DNA of 64,000 nt, from assembly GCF_038246755.1 (NCBI RefSeq), contig NZ_CP134706.1:3224001-3288000 (forward strand), read 5' to 3'. The notes beneath the pieces are model-generated. The model made no database searches. It was not told the origin of the DNA and saw only the letters and a list, made by a program, of their open reading frames with translations. Source of the DNA: Micromonospora sp. FIMYZ51 (GTDB lineage Bacteria; Actinomycetota; Actinomycetes; Mycobacteriales; Micromonosporaceae). The position numbers and the translations under genes were made by a program. Shown piece by piece: positions 42,565 through 50,306 of this stretch (the stretch's first letter is position 1; the number at the start of each line of letters is the position of its first letter).

Positions 42565-43532
42565 GCCGGATCGTCGCGTGGAGTCTGCACCTGCCCGGCG
42601 ACCGTCCGGCGACCGGCCTCGCCGACGGTCGTACGCTCGCCGTCGGCGGCGCGACCCCGCCCGAGCGGGCGCGTGACCTGCTGGGTCGCAAGGGGCTGCT
42701 CTACAAGGAACCGGCCACCCTGCTGGCGCTCTGCGCCGTGCACCGGGCCCTCGGGCTGCCGGCCGGGCACCGGCCGGCCGTCGAGGTCGACCCGGGAGTT
42801 GCCGTCGTCGCCTGCGGCAACCTCGGCAACGTGGCGACGGTCGCGGAGGTGACCCGCACGGTGGCCGCCGAGGGCGGCCGGGCGGTCAGCCCGCTGGCCG
42901 CCCCGAACGCCTCAAGCAACGTCGTGGCCAGCACGGTCGCGCTCTGGTTCGGCTTCGGTGGGCCGAACCTGATGATCTGCACCGGCGCCACCGCCGGGTT
43001 GGACGGGCTGGCGATGGCGGCGTTGCTGCTGCGTGGCCGGCGGGCCCGGCGGGTCGTGGTCGTCGGCGCGGAACCGGCGGACGAGGTGGCCAGCGCGATC
43101 CACGCCGCCGGCGAGTACGGCCATCCGCTGCGGGCCGGGGCCGCCTGCGTCATCCTCGAACCCGACCAGCCCGACCAGCCCGACCAATCCGACCAGCCCG
43201 ACCGACCGGACCGACCGGACCGGCCCGACCTGGCTGTACCGTCCGACCTGACCCGCGACCGGCGCGGGGTGCGGCTCGACGTCCTGGCCACCGGCGCCGA
43301 CTGGCCGCGAACACCCGAGCTGATCATCGGGCCCGACGGCTGGGATCCGGCCGCCCACTGGGGTGACGGTCACGGCGGGCAGGGCGTGGTCTCGGTGGCC
43401 CTCGCCGCCGAACTGCTGGCCGGCGCGGAATCGACCCGCCCGGACGGGATCGGAGTCGGCTGCGGCCCGGTCGGCGGTCCGGTGCGGCGGGCGCTGGTCC
43501 GGCCCGCGAGCGACGGCGGTGGCCGTGGCTGA
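42561..43532 (+). CDS. Chain-length-factor-like KS homologue (second pair), shortened
   Basis: The 323-residue KS-like protein has LLGRKGLLYKEPATLLAL and NLMICTGATAGLDGLAM where an active KS would have a Cys, so it is non-condensing. It is about 80 residues shorter than typical KS proteins. A minisatellite-encoded Asp-Gln-Pro/Asp-Arg-Pro stretch (residues ~201-223) sits in the middle. It probably pairs with the KS at 41341, which it overlaps by four bases. Its degenerate C-terminus may mean relaxed selection. Confidence 0.75.
   Translation: MSRIVAWSLHLPGDRPATGLADGRTLAVGGATPPERARDLLGRKGLLYKEPATLLALCAVHRALGLPAGHRPAVEVDPGVAVVACGNLGNVATVAEVTRTVAAEGGRAVSPLAAPNASSNVVASTVALWFGFGGPNLMICTGATAGLDGLAMAALLLRGRRARRVVVVGAEPADEVASAIHAAGEYGHPLRAGAACVILEPDQPDQPDQSDQPDRPDRPDRPDLAVPSDLTRDRRGVRLDVLATGADWPRTPELIIGPDGWDPAAHWGDGHGGQGVVSVALAAELLAGAESTRPDGIGVGCGPVGGPVRRALVRPASDGGGRG
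43161..43230 (+). repeat. 9-bp Asp-x-Pro minisatellite inside the second CLF-like gene
   Basis: There are about seven in-frame copies of a 9-base unit (CCCGACCAG and variants) encoding repeated Asp-Gln-Pro, then Asp-Arg-Pro. The tract is prone to slippage in multiples of three codons without breaking the frame. Confidence 0.85.
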
Positions 43533-44340
43533 CCATCACCGTCGCGCGCCGCGCGTGCTCAACGAGGGCACGCCGGACGGTGCCCTGGTCGTGCTCGCGC
43601 ACGGCCTGGAGGACAGCTGGCGCAACTGGCGACCGCTGACCCGCCGGCTCGATCCGGCCTGGCGGCTGGTCGCCCTCGACCTGCCGTGGCGGGCCGGAAA
43701 CGACTACCGGTGGCGGCACGAGGCGCTGCCGCCCCGGTGGTTGCGCCAGCACCTGGACCGCCTGGACCGCGCTCCCGACCTGGTGATCGCGCACTCCTAC
43801 GGCGCGACCGCCGCGCTGGACCTGGCAGCCCGGGACAAACTGGTCACCGGTGGGCTGGTGCTGATCTGCCCGCTGTTCCGGCCGGTCACCGAGCCGGTGG
43901 ACTGGACGGTGGTGGAGCGGTCCCGGATCAGCTTCGACCGGCACCTGCGGGCGGCCGTCCGGGTGTCCATCGGGCCGCGTGCCGACCGGCTGGAGCCGGA
44001 ACTGCTCGACGCGATGATCGACGTGGTGGCCGCCCGGATCGGGCCCGCCGGCTTCCTGGCCGCGCTGGACCAGTTCGTGGCCAGCTCCTACCTGGACCTG
44101 CCGGCCATCGCGGCACCGGCGCTGTTCCTGATCGGCGGCGCGGATCCGACGCTCGTCCGCCGGACGCCGCAGGTGCTGGCCGAGCGGATGCCCGGCGCAC
44201 GGGTGCTTGTGGACGAGAGCTACGACCATTTCTGTCACGTCCGGCGGGCCGACCCGGTGGCCGGCGAAATCGGCCGGTTCGTGACCGATTTCGCGGTGCT
44301 CCCGTCGGCTCGGACCGGGGCGGCGAGGGGGAGGCCATGA
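43519..44340 (+). CDS. Alpha/beta hydrolase
   Basis: The 273-residue protein has an oxyanion-side VVLAHGLEDSWRNWRPL, nucleophile elbow IAHSYGATAALDLA, an Asp-bearing LIGGADPTLV and His in YDHFCHVRRADP, so the triad is complete. It could release the finished chain from the ACP, or hydrolyse an ester or lactone. It overlaps the KS-like gene and the next double-hotdog gene. GTG 43525 is an alternative start. Confidence 0.82.
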   Translation: MAVADHHRRAPRVLNEGTPDGALVVLAHGLEDSWRNWRPLTRRLDPAWRLVALDLPWRAGNDYRWRHEALPPRWLRQHLDRLDRAPDLVIAHSYGATAALDLAARDKLVTGGLVLICPLFRPVTEPVDWTVVERSRISFDRHLRAAVRVSIGPRADRLEPELLDAMIDVVAARIGPAGFLAALDQFVASSYLDLPAIAAPALFLIGGADPTLVRRTPQVLAERMPGARVLVDESYDHFCHVRRADPVAGEIGRFVTDFAVLPSARTGAARGRP

Positions 44341-45221
44341 CCACGACCATGCCGGAGCGCACCAGCCTGTCGATGCGGCCCGGGTACGAGGGCGCGAACA
44401 TCCGGACCTGGATCGGCTTCAAGCACTTCATGTACCTGGCCGAGGCGGCGGTGTTGCAGTGGTTCCGCGATCGGGACCTGGGACCGCACCGGCTGCTGCA
44501 CGAGCACGGGCTCGGCTGGGAGGTGATCGACTCGTCCGTGCAGCTGCCCGCCGTGCTTGAGGTCGACGACGAGGTCCGGGCCGAGGTGACCCGGATCGGT
44601 GGGCGCAGGTTCTCGGTCGTGCTCACCACCGAACGCGACGGCGGCACCGTCACCGTGCTGCGCGGCAAGCTCACCGTGGCGCTGATCCCCGAGGCGATCG
44701 GGGTGGCCACGGCACCGGTGCCGGAGGCGTACCGGGAACTGCGGGTGGCCTCCTTCGCCGAGGCGGTCACCCCGGCACCGCAGCCCGAGCCGGGGGACTT
44801 CCGCTGGAGTTGGCGGGTGCCGTACTTCTACTGCCACTTCACCGACCGGTTACAGCACTCCGGCTACGTCCGGGCGCTTGAGGAGGTGGTGGACCGCTTC
44901 CTCGCCGACCGGGGCATCTCCGTCGGTCGGTTGCTGGCCGAGCGGTCCTGGATCCCGGTGGTGTCCCGGGCCCGGGTACGCCAGCTCGCGCCGGTGCACA
45001 TGGAGGAGACGCTGCACACCACGCTCACCGTCGGCGACGTGCTGCGGGACACCATGTTCGAGGCCCGGATGGACTGCCACGTGCTGCGCGACGGGCAGCC
45101 GGTGCACACCGCCACCGCCACGATCCTGCACGGCTACGCGATCAGCGCCGGCCCGCAGGCGGGTTCGCTGGCCAACCTCGGCGAGATCGCCGACGTGCTG
45201 ACCGGCCGGAGCGGGTCGTGA
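44337..45221 (+). CDS. Double-hotdog acyl thioesterase-like protein
   Basis: The 294-residue protein contains two hotdog repeats. The first covers TWIGFKHFMYLAEAAVLQWF to VLRGKLTVAL, and the second covers VPYFYCHFTDRLQHSGYVRALEEVVDRFLADRG to TATILHGYA. This layout matches acyl-ACP thioesterases and 4HBT-type proteins, with a start-like N-terminus MRPGYEGANI. It may hydrolyse or transfer the polyketide from the ACP, duplicating the adjacent alpha/beta hydrolase. A dehydratase role cannot be excluded. ATGA overlap with the gene before, GTGA overlap with the gene after. Confidence 0.7.
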   Translation: MTTTMPERTSLSMRPGYEGANIRTWIGFKHFMYLAEAAVLQWFRDRDLGPHRLLHEHGLGWEVIDSSVQLPAVLEVDDEVRAEVTRIGGRRFSVVLTTERDGGTVTVLRGKLTVALIPEAIGVATAPVPEAYRELRVASFAEAVTPAPQPEPGDFRWSWRVPYFYCHFTDRLQHSGYVRALEEVVDRFLADRGISVGRLLAERSWIPVVSRARVRQLAPVHMEETLHTTLTVGDVLRDTMFEARMDCHVLRDGQPVHTATATILHGYAISAGPQAGSLANLGEIADVLTGRSGS

Positions 45222-45871
45222 AGCGCCGCCCCCGGATCTACTTCTCGTTCCGCAGCCCGTACAGCTGGCTCACCGTGCACCGGCTTCGGACGGCCGCGCC
45301 GCAGGTCTGCGCCGAGCTCGAATGGATCCCGTACTTCGACCCGGACCACACCACCTCGGCCATGCTCGACGACCGGGACGCCACCTTCCACTACGTGCAG
45401 ATGAGCCGGGCCAAGCACCGCTACATCCTGATGGACACCAAACGGCTCGCCGGCACCCTGGGCATCCCGATGGCCTGGCCGATCGACCGGGACCCCTGGT
45501 GGGACCTGCCGCACCTGGCCTGGCTGCTGGCCCGTCGGTTGGGGCGGGCCGACCCGTTCTATGACGAGTTGACCGCGGCCCGCTGGGGTCGGGGCGAGAA
45601 CATCTGCGATCCGGAGGTGGTCCGGGCGGCAGCGGCCCGGGCCGGCGTCGATCCGGAACTCGCCGCGCACGCGCCGGACGATCCGGAGATCCGCGCGGAG
45701 GGGGTGGCCGGTCTGGTCACCGCGTACGAGGACGACATCTTCGGCGTGCCCTATCTGAAGCTGGGGCCGCACCGGTTCTGGGGATACGACCGGCTGGACG
45801 CGTTCCTGCGGGTGTGGCAGGAGAGCGCCGGCCGGGTCGACCCGGCACGAGAGGGCAAGGAGATCCGATGA
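45218..45871 (+). CDS. DsbA-fold protein, 2-hydroxychromene-2-carboxylate isomerase-like
   Basis: The 217-residue thioredoxin-superfamily protein starts with IYFSFRSPYSWLTVHRL, the motif of the HCCA-isomerase/kappa-GST branch, in which Ser replaces the active-site Cys and glutathione or a similar thiol assists isomerisation. The C-terminus has DDIFGVPYLKLGPHRFWGYDRLDAF, typical of the family. In a polyene pathway it might catalyse cis-trans isomerisation of a double bond; this is inference. It overlaps the genes on both sides by four bases. Confidence 0.78.
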   Translation: MKRRPRIYFSFRSPYSWLTVHRLRTAAPQVCAELEWIPYFDPDHTTSAMLDDRDATFHYVQMSRAKHRYILMDTKRLAGTLGIPMAWPIDRDPWWDLPHLAWLLARRLGRADPFYDELTAARWGRGENICDPEVVRAAAARAGVDPELAAHAPDDPEIRAEGVAGLVTAYEDDIFGVPYLKLGPHRFWGYDRLDAFLRVWQESAGRVDPAREGKEIR

Positions 45872-46002
45872 GCGAGGACCCGAACGCCGCTACCGTGGCG
45901 GTCACCCCGGAGCCCACCGCCGAGGAACCGCCGGTACCGGTCGAGCTGTGGGACGAGCCCGAGTTCGGCTACGACACCGACACCGCCGGCGGATGTGGCT
46001 GA
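45868..46002 (+). CDS. 44-residue acidic peptide ending in GGCG, function unknown
   Basis: The ATG overlaps the stop of the DsbA-fold gene (ATGA), and its TGA overlaps the ATG of the aldolase gene, so it sits seamlessly in the operon and is surely translated if the neighbours are. It is Glu/Asp/Pro-rich (VTPEPTAEEPPVPVELWDEP) and ends DTDTAGGCG. The single Cys is the penultimate residue. I recognise no family. It could be a precursor or scaffold peptide, a thiol or sulfur carrier, or a small accessory subunit. No LanB, YcaO, radical-SAM or protease gene is nearby to support a conventional RiPP. Confidence 0.7.
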   Translation: MSEDPNAATVAVTPEPTAEEPPVPVELWDEPEFGYDTDTAGGCG

Positions 46003-46760
46003 TGACCGAGGGCAACCGAACCCGGCGCGGTCCCGCCGACGAGCGCCTGCACCGCAAGCGGCAACTCGCCGCCACGCTGCGCATCTTCGCGCGGCTCGGC
46101 TTCGACGAGGGCGCGGGCGGTCACGTCACCGCCCGCGACCCGGAGCAGCCCGACCATTTCTGGATCAACCCGTTCGGGCTGCACTTCGGGCTGGTCTGCG
46201 CCAGCGACCTGCTGCTCGTGGACGCGGCCGGTGCGGTGGTGCAGACGGGCCGGTCCCGGCACCGCACGATCAACCCGGCCGGGTACGCGATCCACTCGCA
46301 CATCCACTCGGCCCGCCCGGACGTGGTGGCCGCCGCGCACACCCACTCGATCCACGGCCGGGCCTGGTCGACCACCGGCCGGCTGCTCGACCCGATCACC
46401 CAGGACGCCTGCGCGTTCTACCAGGACCACGCGCTCTACGACGCGTACGGTGGGGTGGCCGACGAGGAGGAGGGCAAGCGGATCGCCGCGGCGCTCGGCG
46501 CCCGGCGCGCGGTCATCCTGCGCAACCACGGGCTGCTCACCGTGGGCGCCTCGGTCGGCGAGGCGGCGTGGTGGTTCATCAGCATGGAACGCTGCTGCCA
46601 GGTGCAGCTGCTGGCCGAGGCGGTCGGCCCGCCGGTGCTCATCGGCCACGCCGAGGCGCTTGGCACGTACGCCACGATCGGCACGCCGGGCGTCGGCCGG
46701 ATCAACTTCCGACCGATGTACGACGAGATCGTGCACCGGCAACCCGACCTGCTGGACTGA
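46002..46760 (+). CDS. Class II aldolase/adducin-family protein
   Basis: The 252-residue zinc-aldolase-fold protein has the metal-binding pair AAHTHSIHGRAW and a third His in RNHGLLTVGASVGEAAW, plus N-terminal GFDEGAGGHVTARD. The family includes fuculose-phosphate aldolase, ribulose-phosphate epimerase and decarboxylases. Substrates are usually phosphorylated sugars, but homologues in secondary metabolism act as aldolases or decarboxylases on hydroxy-acids. It sits between the 44-residue peptide and the AMP ligase. The exact reaction is not readable. Confidence 0.82.
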   Translation: MTEGNRTRRGPADERLHRKRQLAATLRIFARLGFDEGAGGHVTARDPEQPDHFWINPFGLHFGLVCASDLLLVDAAGAVVQTGRSRHRTINPAGYAIHSHIHSARPDVVAAAHTHSIHGRAWSTTGRLLDPITQDACAFYQDHALYDAYGGVADEEEGKRIAAALGARRAVILRNHGLLTVGASVGEAAWWFISMERCCQVQLLAEAVGPPVLIGHAEALGTYATIGTPGVGRINFRPMYDEIVHRQPDLLD

Positions 46761-46773
46761 TCGGGAGGCGGGA

Positions 46774-48327
46774 ATGGCGCAGTACCTGACCTCCATCGTG
46801 GCCGCCCGGCCCGACGACGAGGCGATCGTGGGCCCCGGCGGTACGCGGACCTGGCGGGGCCTGGACGCGCGGGTGAACCGCTGGGTGCACCTGCTGCGCG
46901 GGCTCGGACTGGGCCGGGGCGACCCGGTGGCGATGGTCATCGGCAACCGGGTGGAGACGTTCGAGGCGATCCTGGCCTGCCTGCACGCCGGGCTGGTGAT
47001 CGTACCGGTGAACTGGCACCTGACCCCGGCCGAGGCGGCGGCGATCGTCGCCGACGCCGGGTGCGCGGCGGTGCTCGCCGAGCCGGCCACGGCGGCGCTG
47101 GCGGCGGAGAGCGTGGCGGCCCTGCCCGAGCCTGCCAGGGTCCGGGTCCGGCTGGTCACCGGCGAGCGTGACCGGTCGGGGCTGTGCGCGGTGGAGCCGC
47201 TGCTGGCCGAGACCCGCGACACCGAGCCGGACGATCAGCTCTCCGGCACGATCATGATGTACACGTCGGGCAGCACCGGCCAGCCGCGCGGCGTACGCAA
47301 CAACCTGTTCGTCGAGGGTGCCTCGCCGCGCCGGCTGGCCCGGCTGCTGGATTACGCGGCAAGCGTGCTGCGGGTGCCGGGCGACGGCGCGTCGGTGCTC
47401 CAGGTCGGACCCTGGTACCACTCGTCGCAGCTGTACTTCGCGCTGATGCCGCTGCTGCGCGGCTGCCGGCTGCTGCTGCACGAGCGCTTCGACGCGGCGG
47501 CGGTGCTCGCCACGCTCGCCGCCGAGCGGGTGGCCGCCTGCCATCTGGTGCCGACGCAGCTGATCCGGCTGCTCGGGCTGCCGCCGGAGGTCCGGGACAC
47601 CTTCCGGGCCGACCGGCTCAACGTGGTGTGGCACGGCGGTGGGCCCTGCCCGCCGCAGGTCAAGCGGGCGATGATCGAGTGGTGGGGGCCGATCCTGCTG
47701 GAGTACTACGGTGCCACCGAGGGCGGGGTGGCCTCGCTCATCGACAGCACCGAGTGGCTCGCCCGGCCGGGCAGCGTGGGCCGGGCCGCGCCGTACACCG
47801 AACTGCTCGTGGTCGACGACGACGGCCGTCCGGTGCCGGCCGGGGTGACCGGCCGGGTGTTCCTGCGCCGGGCCGCCGGTCGCGGCTTCGAGTACCACCG
47901 GGCACCCGAGGCCACCGCCCGCGCGCACCTCGGTCCGGGCACCTTCACCTACGGCGAGCTGGGCCACCTCGACGAGGACGGCTATCTCTACCTGGTCGGG
48001 CGGGCGAAGGACCGGATCGTCTCCGGCGGGGTCAACATCTATCCGGCGGAGATCGAGGCGGTGCTGCTGCGGCACCCGTGGGTGCTGGACGCGGCGGTGA
48101 TCGGGGTGCCCGACCCGGAGTTCGCCGAACGTCCACTGGCGCTGGTGGAGCCGCACCCGACCGCCGAGGCGGGCGACGACCTGGCGACCGTGCTGGAGGC
48201 GCACTGCCGGCGGCACCTCGCCGGGTTCAAGGTGCCGCGCGCGTACCGGGTGGTCTCCGCCCTGCCCCGGGACGCCAGCGGCAAGCTGCGCAAGGCCGAG
48301 CTGCGGCGGCGCTGGGGGAGCCGATGA
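46774..48327 (+). CDS. Acyl/aryl-CoA synthetase-like AMP ligase
   Basis: This 517-residue adenylating enzyme has the P-loop MMYTSGSTGQPRGVR, EYYGATEGG, YGELGHLDEDGYLYLVGRAKD and the C-terminal ASGKLRKAELRRR with the catalytic Lys. It is a standalone ligase of the acyl-CoA synthetase type, unlike the FAAL at 25010. It may supply the starter of the type II PKS, or load the N-terminal aryl-carrier domain of NRPS1. Those two roles cannot be separated by sequence. GGGAGG precedes ATG 46774. Confidence 0.88.
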   Translation: MAQYLTSIVAARPDDEAIVGPGGTRTWRGLDARVNRWVHLLRGLGLGRGDPVAMVIGNRVETFEAILACLHAGLVIVPVNWHLTPAEAAAIVADAGCAAVLAEPATAALAAESVAALPEPARVRVRLVTGERDRSGLCAVEPLLAETRDTEPDDQLSGTIMMYTSGSTGQPRGVRNNLFVEGASPRRLARLLDYAASVLRVPGDGASVLQVGPWYHSSQLYFALMPLLRGCRLLLHERFDAAAVLATLAAERVAACHLVPTQLIRLLGLPPEVRDTFRADRLNVVWHGGGPCPPQVKRAMIEWWGPILLEYYGATEGGVASLIDSTEWLARPGSVGRAAPYTELLVVDDDGRPVPAGVTGRVFLRRAAGRGFEYHRAPEATARAHLGPGTFTYGELGHLDEDGYLYLVGRAKDRIVSGGVNIYPAEIEAVLLRHPWVLDAAVIGVPDPEFAERPLALVEPHPTAEAGDDLATVLEAHCRRHLAGFKVPRAYRVVSALPRDASGKLRKAELRRRWGSR

Positions 48328-49550
48328 CCGGTCAGGTGGCGCTGGCGGCCCCGTCGACGTACGGGCACGCGGTGCCGTACGCGGAGTTCGCCCGGCTGCG
48401 CCGCGAGGCGCCGGTCAGTTGGGTCGAGGAGCCCGAGCGGCTGCGGCACAGCTCGGCCGGACTGGTCCGTGAGCGGGGTCCCGGCTACTGGGCGGTGACC
48501 ACGCACGCGGCGGTGAACACGGTGTCCCGGGAACCGGGAATCTTCTCGTCGGGGGAGCGCGGCGCGTTCCTGGTCGACCCTCGGACCCGGGCCGACCTGG
48601 AGTTCACCCGACAACTGCTGATCAACATGGACGCGCCGCAGCACACCCGGATCCGCCGGGTCGTGTCGTCGGTGTTCACCCCACGGGCGGTGTCCCGGCT
48701 GCGCGACAGCATCGCCGCGCACGCCGCCACGGTCGTCGCCGACGTACGGGCCAGGGGCACTTTCGACGCCGTCACCGACCTGGCCGCGGAGCTTCCGCTG
48801 CTGGTCCTCGCCGACCTGCTCGGCGTGCCGCGCGAGGACCGGCACCTGTTCTACCGGTGGAGCAACAACCTGGTCGGCTTCGACGATCCCGAGTACGGCG
48901 GTGCCGACGTCGACGCGTACCGCCGGACGTTCTTCGAGGCGTTCCAGTACGCGCTGCGGATCGCCGACGACCGGCGCAACCACCCACGCGACGACCTGGC
49001 GAGCCGGCTCGCGGTCGCCGGTGGCCTCACCGACCGGCAGTTCTGCCAGTTCTGGTTGCTGCTGATCGTGGCCGGTAACGAGACCACCCGCCACCTGATC
49101 GGCGGCAGCCTCCGGGCGCTTGTCGAACATCGCGCGCAACGCGACCGGTTGATCGCCGAGCCGGGCCTGCTCGGTACGGCCGTCGACGAACTGGTCCGCT
49201 ACGTCTCGCCGGTGATGCAGTTCCGGCGTACCGCCACCAAAGATGTCGAGTTGGCCGGGGCGCACATCCGGGCCGGCGACAAGGTGGTGCTCTACTACGT
49301 CTCGGCGAACCGGGACGAGACGGTCTTCGATGACCCCGATCGGCTGGACCTGGCCCGTACGCCCAACCCGCATCTGGCCTTCGGCATCGGCTCGCACTTC
49401 TGCCTCGGCGCGCACCTGGCCCGGTTGGAGCTGACCCTGCTGCTGGAGGCGCTCGGGCCGCACCTGGCCACGTTGCAGCAGACCGGTCCGGTGGTGCGGC
49501 TGGAGTCCGCCTTCGTCAACGGTGCCAAGTCGATGCCCTGCCGGATCTGA
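48324..49550 (+). CDS. Cytochrome P450 (408 aa)
   Basis: This P450 has the I-helix LLLIVAGNETTRHLIGG, ELVRYVSPVMQFRRT (ExxR) and heme loop FGIGSHFCLGAHLARLE. The N-terminal part is typical of CYP families that act on terpenoids, steroids or fatty acids (HRLINMDAPQHTRIR-like QLLINMDAPQHTRIRR). It is the last gene of the + strand operon, overlapping the AMP-ligase stop by four bases. Electron supply presumably comes from the ferredoxin at 36848. Substrate unknown. Confidence 0.92.
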   Translation: MTGQVALAAPSTYGHAVPYAEFARLRREAPVSWVEEPERLRHSSAGLVRERGPGYWAVTTHAAVNTVSREPGIFSSGERGAFLVDPRTRADLEFTRQLLINMDAPQHTRIRRVVSSVFTPRAVSRLRDSIAAHAATVVADVRARGTFDAVTDLAAELPLLVLADLLGVPREDRHLFYRWSNNLVGFDDPEYGGADVDAYRRTFFEAFQYALRIADDRRNHPRDDLASRLAVAGGLTDRQFCQFWLLLIVAGNETTRHLIGGSLRALVEHRAQRDRLIAEPGLLGTAVDELVRYVSPVMQFRRTATKDVELAGAHIRAGDKVVLYYVSANRDETVFDDPDRLDLARTPNPHLAFGIGSHFCLGAHLARLELTLLLEALGPHLATLQQTGPVVRLESAFVNGAKSMPCRI

Positions 49551-49647
49551 GCCGCGCCACCACCCGGGTCCGGACGGCGGGTCGCGGCCGGGTCCGGACG
49601 GCGCGCCGCGGTTGGCTTCGGGCGGCGGGTCGCGGCTGGCTTGCGGG

Positions 49648-50271
49648 TCAGCGGAAGCCGGCCAGGAGGAAGGCGGCGAGGCCAGCCAGGGCCAGCGGTA
49701 CGGCCGTGGCCAGGGCGAGCCCTCGCTGCCGGTTGGTCCGGCCGGCCAGGGCCACGACCAGCAGGCCGAGCGCGGTCTTGAGCAGGGCGTCCCAGAGTGG
49801 ATCGATCCCGTAGCTCGGCTGACCGATCCGGCGGACCTCCAGCCCCGCCTCGGCGAACAGCACCGCGCCGGGTAGCGCGGCTCCCACCACCGACCGCCAG
49901 CCCGCGTCCCGGGCCCAGGTGCCGGCGATGCCGAAGATCGTGCCGGCCAGCACGCCGAAGGACATCCAGAGCAGCGATGTGGGCGCCCACACCATGGACC
50001 AGTTGTCACCCTGGATGAGTGCCGCCGCGACGTAGTAACTGGGCACCGCCACGACGAGCCCGACCGCCGCGCCGGCCGCTGCCCGCCACCGACCCGACCG
50101 CACCCAGTAACCGAAGGCAAAGGCCGCAACCGCCCAGACCGCGCTGGAGTTGCCCAGGTTGCCGACCGGGTACGGCAGGTACTTGATCCAGACGAAGTCG
50201 AGGAAGCCGAGCAGGAAGCCGCCGACTACCGCGACGAGAGCCACCCGCCGGTGCTCAGGTTCAGAACGCAT
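49648..50271 (-). CDS. DUF6518-like integral membrane protein
   Basis: The 207-residue protein has about five to six hydrophobic segments (VALVAVVGGFLLGFLDFVWI, AVWAVAAFAFGYW, VGLVVAVPSYYVAAALI) and short loops, resembling an actinomycete membrane family of unknown function. It lies beyond the cluster operon, on the other strand. A 98-base GC-rich repetitive gap separates its stop from the P450 stop. Probably not part of the pathway. Confidence 0.72.
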   Translation of the reverse strand: MRSEPEHRRVALVAVVGGFLLGFLDFVWIKYLPYPVGNLGNSSAVWAVAAFAFGYWVRSGRWRAAAGAAVGLVVAVPSYYVAAALIQGDNWSMVWAPTSLLWMSFGVLAGTIFGIAGTWARDAGWRSVVGAALPGAVLFAEAGLEVRRIGQPSYGIDPLWDALLKTALGLLVVALAGRTNRQRGLALATAVPLALAGLAAFLLAGFR

Positions 50272-50280
50272 GGGGGAGGA

Positions 50281-50295
50281 GCATACCTAGTATGC
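50281..50295 (-). promoter_or_regulatory. Perfect inverted repeat overlapping a putative promoter
   Basis: GCATAC-CTA-GTATGC lies 10 bases upstream of the membrane-protein ATG. A minus-strand -35-like TTGACG (50305-50310) precedes it, so the palindrome covers the -10 region and looks like a repressor operator. Confidence 0.45.
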
Positions 50296-50306
50296 ATGAG
50301 TGATCG

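Noticed and set aside
42561..43532. The second Cys-less KS-like gene as a pseudogene
   Set aside because: It is open over 323 codons and its start and end overlap neighbours as in the rest of the operon, so it is annotated as a gene, with lower confidence.
45868..46002. The 44-residue peptide as an FxLD or mycofactocin precursor
   Set aside because: Only the terminal GGCG/GCG is reminiscent; the FxLD motif is absent, and there is no LanB, radical-SAM or mycofactocin gene in the window.
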